Shown here piece after piece: positions 50,195-61,990 of a stretch of 64,000 nucleotides of DNA. The notes beneath the pieces were generated by a model. That model was not told the DNA's origin, did not search any database, and worked only from the letters and a program-made list of their open reading frames with translations. A program made the translations under genes and the position numbers. Each line of letters starts with the position of its first letter. The first letter of the stretch is position 1. The stretch is taken from the NCBI GenBank assembly GCA_050084985.1, contig JBITNC010000001.1:182342001-182406000 (forward strand), given 5' to 3'. This DNA is from Nageia nagi (lineage: Eukaryota; Pinophyta).

Positions 50195-50880
50195 CCCCTC
50201 ATCTACTTCATTCGCATTCAATGTGCCTTTATATGTCCTTTTTGTAGTGCGTTAGAAGTGAATAAGATTATATTGGTTGTGTTGAGTTGGTTTTGAAGAA
50301 AAAGAGACTAAATTAAACCCTTATCATTACCATATTATTGTTTCCCCTTTTATAACTAAAGATATCCTACTAGGTTTATAAGACTTAGCTCAAAAGTGAC
50401 CATCCTTTGCCTTTATTGCATCATTTTACACTTCAATTGGAAGTGACCAAAGTAAAAACCTTATTACATTAGGTTATAATATTACATATAGAAACTAACT
50501 CCTTTTCCTTTGTCAGATTATTTTGAAATTCAATTAAAAGTGAATAAACTAAAACTCTTATTTAATCATGTTATACCTAAAGTCAAAGTGACTAAGATTT
50601 TTGTTGTCATAAGCATTTAAACATCTATCTTAAAGTGACTAAGTGTTATGTTTTTGTATTGATTGACTTTAAGTCAAAGAGACTAAGGTTTATGTCATCA
50701 CATCATGTTATCATTAAACTCAACCCAATTAAAACATTTATTTGATCACATCAAGTTAACCTATTAATTGGATGTGACTAAACAAAAAATAGTTAATTTT
50801 GAGAAAATGAAATTTTTGATAAAATTATAATGTTGATCTTATCTCGAAATGATGGATAAGGAAATTTTTATCATTTTTTA

Positions 50881-52090
50881 GGATGAACAAGGCAAAGAAG
50901 AATGAGGGTGGATATACTCAATTGACAAAGAGAAGTTTTATGGAATTGAAGAAGGATGAGTAATAAAAAAAATAAGGGCTCAATATTATGATAGGCTTGA
51001 GAATATCTTATATCTAAAGTGGAATTTCACCAAACCTATTTTCATGTTGAAAAAATTTGATGAAATCCCAAAGGAGGTCAAGGAGAAAGACATACCCCAT
51101 TATTTTAAATATTTTATAGCTACAGTTATACCTTTCTCAATAAATTTCCCTAATCTAGTGATGGAAGTGATAGAGTATACTAACTTTGATAAAAGAGTTA
51201 TCATATATGCAGAGGGAAAATTTATTACTTATTTGACTAAACAAGGTATTGAAAAAGTAATGAGATGGTCAAATAAGGGTATTATCTTCACTCAAGAGGA
51301 TGCAAACCAAATGTTTGAAGAGTATAATAATAGACACAAACCTAATGATTTCATTTGGTCCTTATTGAAACCAAAAAAATATGGTATGTATCATTAGGCC
51401 ATGATGAAAGCATAAAGATATTTATTCCAAGACACCACATGTATGGCCACCAATTTCCTATATATGATTTTGGGAAAGTATTTAGACATCAGATTTGAGA
51501 AAGACTTATTTGGTTTTATTTATAAGGTGAAAAAAGAGGAGAGTATACAATGGATTTGGGCCATCATGATTTGAAGACTCATCATGAACCCATTGGTGTA
51601 GTTGATATATTTTTCCAAAATTTTCATTATAATTATAAACATCATTTCCTCAATGACATTTTGAGATATAGAAATGTTTGTTTGGAGAATAGAGATTTAG
51701 AGAATTTTTGAGAAATTGGAAAATGAAGAGATGGGAAAAAAGAAATAAGTGACTAAAGATAAAAATTGTAAGAGCTTATCTAAGCCACCTAAAGCTCAAT
51801 AAATCAATGAACTAGATTTTACCAAGGAGCCTAGATTTAATTAGTTTGGCTTAATGCAAGGGATCAATATGTTAAAAATTATCAATGCATCTACCCCAAG
51901 TATTCCAACACCAAGAACTACAGAGCCACAAGTAGTTGTACATCCCAATTATCTTTTTGAGAGTGAAGAAGTAGTTGTAGCACTACTTCTAATGGTAACT
52001 GATCATCTAGTAGTAGTTGTTCAAGGATTTCTAATGATTTTGATTATGATGATCAATCAAATTCAAGAAATGATGATAATAGATTAATAA
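50881..52090 (+). pseudogene. Unrecognised degenerate coding region
   Basis: From ATG near 50882 the frame reads MNKAKKNEGGYTQLTKRSF before stops. The best open part is 51044-51397 (117 codons), with FKYFIATVIPFSINFPNLVM and YAEGKFITYLTKQGIEKVM. Coding-like text continues past 51400 (DTTCMATNFLYMILGKYLDI) and through a Pro/Thr linker at 51880-51950. An AG directly before the ATG could be a splice acceptor. I do not recognise the family. Its position after a TATA-like site suggests the first ORF of a retroelement. Confidence 0.4.
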
Positions 52091-53221
52091 GTCACAAAGG
52101 TGATGAGGGTGAATAAGATGAATGTTTATTAGTGTAATGTAACCTCAAAGGGTTTGGTATGGTTGAGTTCTCCATTTCATGCAATAGTAGCTTCCTTGAA
52201 AGAGCAAAAGGTGGTGGGAATGTGCTTGTGTTGGTTTCTTGCTTAATCTCTAAGATATAGGCTAATTCGTATAAAACATAAAGATTTAAAGTAACAAGAA
52301 AGAGATAAAAGGTAGAGAGTTATAGGAAAGAGATTAACAAATTGAATTGAAACTAAAACAAGAACTTCCTAGCTTGGACATTGCAACATAGGTAACAATC
52401 CATAACCAAGATTAAAAATAGCGAGCTATCTTACCCTTTAGGTATTGTAATCATAATACATAATCACAATTTAAGACATCTCATACATAAAATTTACAAA
52501 AGAAATAAATAGCCATTTATTGCAAAAGGGAAAAGCATTATCTATTTGCATTATCCTATATGAAAGCATCTTATAGAACTAAGCAATTTCCTAGAATGTT
52601 CGACCTCTTTGATTTCTAACAATAAATAAATTATACATTTACATAACTTGGGTTGTTTTCCATTATTAATATACATAATTACTCATATTGAATGAAGCTA
52701 GCAAATAAAACTATTTACAATAAATATTACAACTATGTTAGATTACATAATGAATAAGTACCAATAACATGACTATCTAGAAATTTGTAATTTCTAAATA
52801 GTCATATCCATTGAGCCACATTCCTCCTAACATGTTATTGACTACTCCTTCTTCAACCCTATAGTTGATTAAAGATGGTATTATAGCTAATTGAATAAAT
52901 ACTCATCTATAGTTTGATAGGTACAATTTGGTACTATGTTCTATCGGTAGCTATCTACTTCTCTGCAACCATTGATGGTCCATACTATAGTTCTAAATGA
53001 ATAGAGTAATGGGGGTTGTGAATAGTATATCAACTTAGTTTGAGAATAAAATACCATTATTATGTAGAATTGAGTTGAAATCAATACATTAATAGGTCCC
53101 TAGGATCAAATAATTAAGATCAAGTGGACCCAAGTGTTATATCTTACCTATTACTCTTACCTTAGTTTAGTGGGTCTTATTTCTTTTGATAGGTTCTATT
53201 GATGATCTAGCTCTTCTCAAT
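52091..53221. other. AT-rich noncoding stretch
   Basis: No gene, repeat or LTR recognised. Confidence 0.4.
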
Positions 53222-53590
53222 TCCCACTAATTTTAGCTAGAAGTTCTAACATCATCACTTAAAATTGATGAGCTCTATTTAATATCTTTATGGATCATCA
53301 TCTACCATTACTTGTTTTAGGACCCATTGATTTTAGCCACAAATTCTAACATCATTGTTCAAAATCTATAGGCTCTATTTGGTATCTTCATGAATCATCA
53401 CTTGCCATTACTTATTTTGGAACACATTGATTTTAGCCACAAATTCTAACATCATTGTTAAAAATCTATAGGCTCTTTTTGGTATCTTCATGAATCATCA
53501 CCCATGATTACTTTTTCTAAGACTCATTAATTTTAGCCAAAAGTTCTGACATCATTGTTGAAAATTGGTGGACTTCATTTCTAGGCATCT
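53222..53590. repeat. 100-bp tandem repeat, about 3.6 copies
   Basis: The phrase TTTTAGCCACAAATTCTAAC or a close variant recurs at 53231, 53331, 53431 and 53531, exactly 100 bp apart, with the rest of the unit also conserved. The two middle copies are most alike. The period is not a multiple of three, so it is not a protein repeat. Confidence 0.85.
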
Positions 53591-54599
53591 CTTGCTAATT
53601 ATTTGGACATAACTTGAGCTTATATTTATAAAAACTCTTGGATAGTGTATTTACAAAAACTCTTGGACACTATATTTACAACTCCTAGATATTGTATTTA
53701 TAATAACTCTCAAACATTGTATTTATAACAACTTTCAAATGTTTTATTAGACTTTTATCTTCCCATAAATAAGTAAGCACTACCAAAATGTGACATATTT
53801 ACTCTCAAACATGATTCTTTTATACATATAGTTCCCACCCCATTTGATTATTAATACAACTTAAGGTTTATCCCTAGAAGTTATTACAACACCCTATTAA
53901 CTTTTACTAGAAATTTACAAGGTAAAATATCAAAGAGAAGGACTTAAACATACAATAGCTTGATCATATATACAATAGCCAGATCTTGACAACATCCAAA
54001 ATTCTTCAAAATTAGGGCTAATAGAAGACTCAAATTTCATGTTAAAGGGAATAGAGTTGGAATAGAAAGAATTTTTTAAAAATAATGAAAGAATAAAAGA
54101 ATGATATTGTGTTACCCTAACTCAAAGTGCAATTCTAAAAGAATACAATCTTTTGGTGGCTCTTGGGATCTCTGCTTGATAGAGAATAGGACCCACTACT
54201 TGCTACTTCTAGTAGCCTATTCAAATGTAGATTTGGTAGGGGTCTCAGGTGATAGAATCAATTCTATTAGAAGGAAAGGGGCATCTTATTATTCAAAACT
54301 TTAAGATCTTGATAATAAACTTGTGACAAAACAAGGGATGCTTGAATCTTTATAGTATATACTTTGAAACACATCAAAATATTATCTAGCCTCCCAACAT
54401 GTAGGAACCTTGTGATTACTACTTGAGTAAGGTCATTTATTTATTTATTCTAAATCTAAGATTCACTTCTTTGAAAAAAATTATTTAAAGAATTGAATGG
54501 TATTGGCTACCCAACTGGTAGGACTATCCTGTACATTTTGTTTCTTCCATAATTTGGGAGCTTTTATTTCAAGCAAACAATTAAACAATTTGTTAATAA
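53591..54599. other. AT-rich noncoding stretch
   Basis: Short local repeats near 53620-53740 (ACTCTTGGACA, ACTCTCAAACA) look like further-decayed tandem units. No gene recognised; the open frame 54101-54304 has no supporting features. Confidence 0.4.
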
Positions 54600-55229
54600 A
54601 TCTCAGCTCTATTGTGAGCAAATTTTACCAATGTCCATGTTGAACACCAAATTTTGGAGTTCACATATATCCCATATCCTTCTCAAATATGATTGTCTTG
54701 TTTTGGGAGTAATAGTAGCTATATATTTCTTAGTTAAGACTCTCAACCAACAATGCATTTTCTTAATAATCGATCTTGGTATATCTAGAGCCAATCAATG
54801 GAGAGTGGTCTATGTGTTGAACTATTTGATGGCTTGTAGTGTCTACTCTTTTAACAAATGCAAATGTGATAAGGTCACCATCCTATCTTTGACTTACTCC
54901 ATCAAGGATTTTTTGAACCCTTTTATGAGTTGCAATAATTTCAAATTATCATTAGATAATAATTTTTAACTGGTATGATGGTTTGTAATTCAACCTCAAC
55001 TTGCTTGATCTTTTGGCCATCTATAATTGAAGCTTAATTTTTAAGATCTTGTATGGTTTAATTTACATTATCTAACTTAGCCTTTTATTTCTTTCAATCC
55101 CTTCTTGAATTCCAACTTTTGCTTATCAAGCTTTGCAAGTAGGTCTTTGTTTTTGTTCTATAACTTGACCACTATTTTACCTTTAAGGGAGCAATATTTC
55201 TTATATTGATCAATTTTCTTATTCAATTT
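54600..55229 (-). pseudogene. Unrecognised minus-strand coding remnant cut by element 2
   Basis: On the minus strand, 55229 downwards reads as a Lys/Leu-rich probable coiled coil (KLNKKIDQYKKYCSLKGK, NKDLLAKLDKQKLEFKKGL) with several stops. 54609-54794 reads LALDIPRSIIKKMHCWL and TPKTRQSYLRRIWDICE. The left end of element 2 truncates it at 55229. No family recognised; possibly another transposon protein. Confidence 0.4.
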
Positions 55230-55435
55230 TGTAGACACCTAAAAATGTCCCCTTTTTAACTAGTAAACATTGGAATAATCATACCTCTTTGGGATAATAT
55301 AAAATAGGTTTAAAAACCATATTATTGGATAGCTCTCATCAAGTACATGCAAAACAAGTGGTCACATGGCCCCTTTTCGATAAAAATTGGCTATTTGGTG
55401 GTCATTTTAATATTGTTGTAAAAATGGAAAACCAG

Positions 55436-55507
55436 TCGCCAGCGACCCAAACAAACACCGGCATTTTAGGATGATCGCCAACATTCGCCTAGTAATCGCT
55501 GGTGACT
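55436..55507. repeat. 20-bp-period array in the element 2 LTR
   Basis: Units start at 55436 (TCGCCAGCGACC), 55455 (ACACCGGCATTT), 55475 (TCGCCAACATTC) and 55496 (TCGCTGGTGACT), spaced 19, 20 and 21 bp. The sequence differs from the GATC dyads of element 1 but the spacing is the same. Confidence 0.65.
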
Positions 55508-55654
55508 CTGTAACAGCCAAACAAAAACCAAAAATAGTAAAAGAAAGTTGTAATGTCTCATTCTTCCAAGATGCGGTGGATAGAGAGGGTCAGTTACGAC
55601 CTATAGTGGCTTTTGACTCCCCCTTACCAGCCTTGGAAGATCTCACCCAAAATC

Positions 55655-55663
55655 TATAAATAC
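55655..55663 (+). promoter_or_regulatory. TATA box in the element 2 LTR
   Basis: TATAAATAC, 425 bp into the LTR, followed by AAGCCAAAACAAAGC; a typical plant core promoter. Confidence 0.6.
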
Positions 55664-56072
55664 AAGCCAAAACAAAGCAATAGGGACCCATTTTTTGAAG
55701 TAGAGTAATGCTGCCAAAATTGTGTGAGCTCATACCTTTTTATTGTTTTATGCTAGTTTCAATTTAATACATGTCATATATAGATGCTTTGATGTTATTG
55801 TTTTTTGCATGTGTGTAGGATTTACAGGTTGTCCATATTAAGGAGAGAAGCAAGCAAATCAAAAACAATGAAGATCTAATAATCTCATTTTGGAAAATGG
55901 CATTTGTAGAAGTCCCTTCTAAGGGCAAATTGTATTTTGAGCTAAAAATCAATATCAATTTACAATTACAACATTTCTACCTATTTTACATAATTTGAAG
56001 TTCAGTGAAAATCTAAGAATAATTGTATTTTATGTTATTCTACATTCTAGCTCTATTTTCACTGTAACATTC

Positions 56073-56092
56073 TGGTGCTAGAAGGAGGGTCC
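56073..56092 (+). promoter_or_regulatory. Primer binding site of element 2
   Basis: TGGTGCTAGAAGGAGGGTCC starts three bases after the LTR. It differs from the element 1 site at the fourth base (T for C), a CpG-type transition, so it is also of tRNA-Asn type. Confidence 0.75.
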
Positions 56093-56221
56093 TCTGATAA
56101 TAGGGAGGATTTCTATGTTCAAATATAGTTGTTCCTATTTTGTTCACTGATTTTGATTGAGTTATTCCATCTACTCACTTTAAAATTTTTGCTGTGTTTT
56201 TACAGTATTTCTATTATATAA

Positions 56222-56387
56222 ACGCCAGTGATTGGAATCGGACATCGGTGACTCAAAAGGAATGCTAGTGATTTACAAAGAAATCTATTGTAGAAATGCT
56301 AATAATTTATGGTCGAACACCAAAAATTGAAATAGAACATCGATGACTTAACTAAATGCCAGCGACTCTAACAGAATGCCGATGACC
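56222..56387. repeat. 20-bp-period array after the primer binding site
   Basis: Units at 56222 (ACGCCAGTGATT), 56242 (ACATCGGTGACT), 56262 (ATGCTAGTGATT), about 56283, 56296, 56317, 56337 (ACATCGATGACT), 56356 (ATGCCAGCGACT) and 56376 (ATGCCGATGACC). Almost all steps are 19-21 bp. Equivalent in position to the array at 20595 of element 1. Confidence 0.75.
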
Positions 56388-58200
56388 AGAACATAGGTCC
56401 TACTATATCCCTTTTTTCACACCAGTTGACGTTTATATACTAAATAAAAAAGGGTAAACTTTATATTTGCTTTTCTGATTTATGTTTTTAGAGTGCATAT
56501 AAGAATGGGTAAAAAAGGTTAAATGCATGTTTTTTATTAATTTACTTTATGTAAAATTTTATGTATTTATTTTCATGTTTTGGGTGAAGGGTACGTACAC
56601 ATTAATACTTTTTATCTTATCTACTTATGCTCTCCCTTTGCGCTTCATGCGATCTAAGGTGACCAGAATAGACCTGATAAGAAGGAGTAATTAATTCTTC
56701 TTTTCTTTCACATTCACACTATCATTAATTTGGTTAATTTATCCACACATAATGACCTCTTACCAAGTCTGACCTTACCACTCCATTGGAGGTCGAATGG
56801 ATATGTGACTAGTAAGAGGAGGTAATTTACTACACATAATACTTCCACAATTGGAAGGAGTAAATGAATCACACTTAATTTGGAATGAACCTAAAGGAAA
56901 TAAATTAGGTTTTTGGGTAGTATAAATCATATTAAAAAGTTAATGAATTGGATGGATTCAGATACACTAAGTACTTTCACTTAACAAAGTATGCTCTCAC
57001 TTTTGTACCCCAAGTGATCTTAAGTGATCAGAAATAAGTTAAGTAAAAGAGGTAAAATTTATTCACATTTCATTTTGGAAATATACTTCACATTAAAACT
57101 CTTAAAGATGTCTGCCCTTACCACTTCATTGGAGGTCGAAGGGATATGTGACTCTTAGAGGAGTAATTGAACCTCACTTAACTAATTTATCTACACTTAA
57201 CGGCTTCTTACCAAGTTTGCTCTTACCACTCCATTGGAGGTCGAAGAGATATGTGACTAGTAAGAAGAGGAAATTTATCACATATAAAACTTACATAGCT
57301 GGAAGGAGTTAATGAACATCATTAAGAGGTTGGATAATGAATCACATTATAATTAAAAAGAACAACGGGGTTTATTAAGGTCAAGATCCACTTAAAATAA
57401 ACTTTTGATTGTATCACATTAAGATAAGATAAGTAAATGGACATGAATGTTTGGGAGGGTAGTATGCATAAATGTGTTTTACTTTAAATACATTTCATAA
57501 GGCCTTAAAGGAATAATTGAACATTAACGAGTTGGATGTCATTACCAACCATTAATTCTTACTTCTTTGTACCCACCGACATAACACACTTGAATCCATA
57601 GAGCCAAGTTACACTTGGAGGTGATGACCAAGGTGACTTCCCCATAGGTAGGAGTCAAAAAAGGAGACTCATCTAGAACCAAGCCAAAAACCATAGAGAC
57701 TTGTAAACATTACTTAGAATTACCCAACCTACCTTGATTAACACTTGACTAGTCAAAACAAATTAGGAAAATTAAAAGACTAAAATGAATAACTCATATC
57801 GTTCATTTATTTCAGATATTTAAAAATATATGAAAAACTTAAAAAAGATAATCATATCATTAAAAGGAAAACTTGCATGTAGGGTGTTTGTGCATTGAAT
57901 TGTCTTTTCGAAAATATAAACATAAAAAATAAAAATAAAATTTCTTTTACAACGTTTGTTCATAAAAGCCTAAAAAAAAATATGTTCAAATACTCAATTG
58001 ACATGTTTCATTTAAGAAATGATATAATAGGTCATACAAAGGAATAGGTTTTAAAAGATGTTAAAAGTTGATTTTATTTAAGTTTTTTACTTTGAACCCC
58101 CTTTGTAACAAATAGAAACATAGGCATGTGTCAGTCACTCTAGATCCATACAAATCTTGAATTGTTGAGAACAATTAAAAGGCCTTTGAATTTTATCATT
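56388..58200 (+). other. Element 2 5' leader
   Basis: 56560-57510 is homologous to the element 1 leader, and 57850-57960 matches the part just before the element 1 gag ATG. The stretch 57520-57780 has no counterpart in element 1. It contains three CTCCATTGGAG-centred repeats. Confidence 0.75.
56757..57272 (+). repeat. Leader repeats centred on CTCCATTGGAG
   Basis: Copies at 56757-56822, 57106-57167 and 57205-57272, with core near-palindromes at 56782-56792, 57124-57134 (one C-to-T change) and 57229-57239. Sequence and number match the element 1 leader. Confidence 0.8.
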
Positions 58201-59019
58201 ATGAGGTTTGTCTTGGTTGTACTTTTAAATTATGTTCCTTTTTCTATCAAAGTAAAACCAAAAATACAAATACTATGGTCACATCTTGCCAAGATAACCT
58301 TAGATACTTATTCTACTTCAAAGGTCATGAAGAGTGATTATATCGACATTGAAAAGCTTTTAGCATACTTAGCAGAGATAGAACAATGTACCATACCTCT
58401 TCTTCAATCCTTAGAAAGCCTTGTTAGATCCCATGAAGAGCTAGAGTATAGTTCTTCCATTCCTTTGCCCTCATCATGGGATGAGTTTGACACTGAAAAT
58501 AATGAGCCCATCATAAAAATTGAAAACTCATCAATACATCTCATCAAATTAAAATCTTGTTGTGCATCTCCTTTCGAGACTATCGAACCTAATGAATCCA
58601 ATTTGCTAAGTGATGAATCGAGTATTAATGCCAAAGGCCTTGATGCAACATCCTATGCTAAATCATATGACCTCCTAGAGCTAGATACCTTGATGTCTTC
58701 ACCCCAACCTTGGGATGAATATGATATTAAAGAAGAGGAGCTTGACATGAATCTTGAGGACCTTTTAGAACATTCCTTAGAATTGCAATTTCATTCTCTT
58801 CCCCTTCTAGAGGCTACAAGACCATCTATTAATTCCCATGAATCTCATGATATTCTTGAGTTCAAGGATGAAACTTGTTCACTCTCATCACAGGTAGAAA
58901 TTGAAGAGCCTCACATAAGATTTAAAAAATCCATAGATTGTATTATTGAATCTCAAGAATTTCAATCACAAAGAAATGAAAAATATAAAAATAAAATTTC
59001 CAAAGCTAACACACAATGA
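58201..59019 (+). pseudogene. Element 2 acidic N-terminal ORF
   Basis: The open frame begins just after a TAG, with the first ATG at 58201 and an end at 59019. From that ATG it opens with a hydrophobic run, MRFVLVVLLNYVPFS, then an acidic, Ser-rich protein. Two internal repeats are visible: PSSWDEFD and PQPWDEYD are 78 residues apart, and PLLQSLESLVRSHE is echoed by PLLEATRPSINSHE. The frame shifts into the gag frame around 58950-59019 in an A-rich tract. Element 1 has no such N-terminal region. No known domain. The hydrophobic start resembles a signal or anchor sequence but may be chance. Confidence 0.5.
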
Positions 59020-60780
59020 GCTTAGGAATGAACATCCATGTGGGGAAACAACACATCACGATAATGATACAAAGTTTTATGAGGATGAATGTTGTTTGAA
59101 CCCACTAAAAATACCTTCAAAATATCAAACTAGCTTGATGAAAAATTGGGAATGTGATAAAGAAGATAGCCCTACAACAAATAAATTACTTAGGAATATT
59201 TTCTATGATGAAAAAGCTAAGAATATTTTGCAAAGGGAATCCCATAAACAACAACAAGCATGTTCTTCTCATGATCAACATGACAAAACCTTCAATGAGT
59301 TTGTCGACAAAATGAGACAAGAAGAGATGAGGCAAAAGCATGATGTAAAAACTTATGCAAACCAAAAGAGTCAAGCTTGGATGCAATTATCATCACCTCT
59401 TAATTACCAAGTATGGAGATATCAAAACTCTTACTCTAATCAACAAAGAGAATTGCCTCTTGAGAGCTTAGATTATCAACCTCAAAGCTTCTCTTCACAA
59501 GCTAGGATGACTAACCCTGCCTATCAAAAAACACCTCATAGGGCTAGGTCTTGTATGGAAGATTTTGATAGAATTACCTTGTATTCAGTAAGAACCTCAC
59601 AAACAAATCCTCAATGTAAGATCTCAAACAAATTCTTCTATGATCCTTACTCCTATGAGAAAATCTCATTGCAAGAAAAACATAGAAAAGCTTTAGCTAA
59701 ACAATTCAAGGTAGGAGAGATACACTCTTTTGCAGAGTTTGAGGCAAAGAGAAAACACATAGAGAGAGATTATGAAGAAACTATAAACTTTAGTAAAATA
59801 TATGAAGATGTTCAAAGTAAGTTAGAAGAGGAAGCCAAACTTAAAGAAAAGAATATAGAACTCAAAGAAAAAGAAAAGCAAGAGCTTGACAAACAATAAC
59901 AAATTTTTGATAAGGTAAAACAAGAAGTTCGAGATAGTTGGTTACTTCATGAGAAGTCTCAAAAAAATAAGACAACCATCTACAACTCTTAGAAATCCAA
60001 TGCAAGGGCATCATTTACCTTCTAATCTTCCATCATTATCATCTTCATCATTGTTATCAAGATCTCCTTCTAATGATGAATCTTATAATTTAGACCTGAA
60101 GTCAGAAAGAAATACCAATCATAGAAGATATCGAAAACATCCTCAAGGTAGTTGGACAGATAAAGAATTAGAAGATTTCATGAATAAAGAAATGAACATA
60201 TCAAGGTTCAAGAAGTTGACATATGATAATATTTGCAATGAACCCATCCATCCAAGTGTCCCTATGAAGAAATTACCTTACAACTTTGAAATACCTAAGA
60301 TAATTCCTTTTACAGGAAATAAGGATCCTAAGGAACATTTAAGGTGGTTTAAATTTTCAAATTACCTAATTTCTAATGATGAGGTCTTGATGATACATTT
60401 TTTCCCCATGACACTTGCAGCCCAAGCCTTGGAATGGTATAATAATTTGCCACGACATAGTATTTATTCATTTCCTCAATTGGCAAACTTGTTCTTACAA
60501 CATTTTAGGATTTATATCAAAGAGGAATCTTCTATTATGGATCTTGTAGAACTAAAACAATCTCAGAATGAATCAATTGTTGACTTTGTTTCATGATGGA
60601 GGGATATACTCTATGGCATGCCCTATACCTTACCTTAGGAGGAGTTAGTTAAATTATTTAGTCAAAATTATTTAAGGCCTATAGCTAGTATATTACAAAT
60701 CCAACAATATAATACTCTCGAAGAAGTTATTGCTTAGGTAGTTATAATTGAGAAGGTCAAAATTGAATATGGTGAAATAA
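58946..60780 (+). pseudogene. gag: Element 2 gag
   Basis: The polar N-terminal part (58946-59899) ends in a strong coiled coil (KLEEEAKLKEKNIELKEKEK). After a frame change, the gag core at 59949-60780 reads LPYNFEIPKIIPFTGNKDP, HFFPMTLAAQALEWYNNLP, FPQLANLFLQHFRIYI, then VKLFSQNYLRPIASILQIQQ. This matches the element 1 core segment by segment. In-frame stops at about 60595, 60640 and 60735 sit where element 1 has Trp or Gln (WW, QEELVK, AQAVVIE), so each is a single transition. Packages element RNA. Confidence 0.85.
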
Positions 60781-61600
60781 AAATTATGAGAAAAGAAAAA
60801 TATAACAAAAATGAGTATTGTAATTATCACCATCAAAGAGGTCATAGTACGAAAAATTGTCTAGCATTCAGAAATAGAACTCAAAATTCAATCAAAGATA
60901 ATAACTTGGAAGTTGAAGACCATACTTCTATTTCAAATCAAAATTTAAAAAATTATCAAGACTCACTTCCTTCATATCAAGTAAATACAGTATCTATTAT
61001 ACCTAATTATAGTCAAGTGACACCCACCTGGAATCCAAGTAATCAACCTATTATAGGAATAGTTGGATTTGATATTGAAACTCAAAACATACAAGAAAAA
61101 CAAATTGATATATCATATAATCCAAAATCCAAAATGCAAGTTCCTCCATTGATACATCAGCCTATAATTTCTTTTTATGAGAGACAACCAAACAAGGTAC
61201 CTCAAGGGTTAGATACACCTCTCCATGTCATCGATAAAGTAAATGGTAAAATTGTTAAGAGGATATTAATAGACATAGGGTCAGATGTCAATATCATATC
61301 TACATCAGCATATCATAAATTGAATCTTCCCTTCTCTCATATTTCTTTACCATCATTACAAATAAAAGCATTTAATAATGTCGTATGTTCAACAATAGGG
61401 TCAATAGTGTTATCCATCACCATTGGATGTAAGACGATACAAATATCATTATATATCATTGAAGGGAACATTTAACAATATAAATTCTTTTAGGTAGACC
61501 ATGGATTCAAGAAATGGAATGTGTCCCATCTACATTTCATGGTTGTCTAAAATACATTCATGAGGGAGTACTCTATTGTGTACGAAGATATGAAAATCCA
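60781..61600 (+). pseudogene. Element 2 zinc knuckle and aspartic protease
   Basis: The knuckle is CNYHHQRGHSTKNC near 60825. The protease follows with KRILIDIGSDVNII (catalytic Asp in D-x-G-S) and NNVVCSTIGSIVLSI. A frameshift near 61475 precedes the segment MECVPSTFHGCLKYIHEG, which matches the tail of the element 1 protease region. It could in principle supply protease activity, but the frameshift and upstream stops disable it. Confidence 0.82.
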
Positions 61601-61990
61601 TACTCACATTATAATATTACAAAATCATCAAAAATGAAACCTACTATGCAAAATTCAAAGGGGAAATCATCATCCATCTTTGCTAGGCAAGGGCATAATC
61701 ATAAAGGTATGAGATGGAAATTAAAATTTGAAGATGATTACAATGATGGAATGCAATCATCAAAACAACCTAACAAGGTGGTAGATCATATAATGAAAGA
61801 AAACCTAAAGCCTAAGTCAATAAAATACAATAAGTATGGACATCATGTTTATCATCATCAATTGGGGCATGATACTAAACATTGCCACCAATTAAATCAT
61901 GCCCTTCATGATTTGATGGATGATAGATGATTTGAAGTAGATATACCTTTATTGATAGATAACAATTTACATAATCTACAAAATACATAC
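61601..61990 (+). pseudogene. Second zinc-knuckle segment where pol should be
   Basis: After a polar linker (KGKSSSIFARQGHNHKGM) the frame reads YGHHVYHHQLGHDTKHCHQL, then HALHDLMDD, a stop and FEVDIPLLIDNN. This is a second copy of the knuckle and its downstream linker, with the first Cys lost. It sits at the point where element 1 continues into RT, so recombination between knuckle-coding sequences may have removed pol. Confidence 0.7.

Larger units (their letters stand above)
47161..50880. other. Mixed degenerate region with a promoter-like site
   Basis: 48840-49000 on the minus strand reads like worn coding sequence (RPDPLRLYGLECLVKAIEGD followed by a Glu run) that I cannot assign. 49430-50880 contains a possible LTR start (TGTTACCACCC at 49433) but no second copy. 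Loosely repeated AAGTGACTAA phrases occur between 50400 and 50780. Confidence 0.35.
55230..56069 (+). repeat. Element 2 5' LTR
   Basis: Begins TGTAGACACC (the same terminal ten bases as element 1 apart from the last) and ends CTGTAACA just before the primer binding site; 840 bp. The interior does not resemble the element 1 LTR except for its 20-bp repeat architecture. The other LTR is outside the window, so the boundaries rest on the termini and the primer site. Confidence 0.75.

Noticed and set aside
49433-50880. A further LTR starting TGTTACCACCC
   Set aside because: No second copy or polypurine tract found in the window; only the TATA-like site supports it.
54631-54969. Plus-strand open frame of 112 codons
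   Set aside because: The minus strand reads more coding-like and runs on into the coiled-coil stretch; the plus frame is hydrophobic and featureless.
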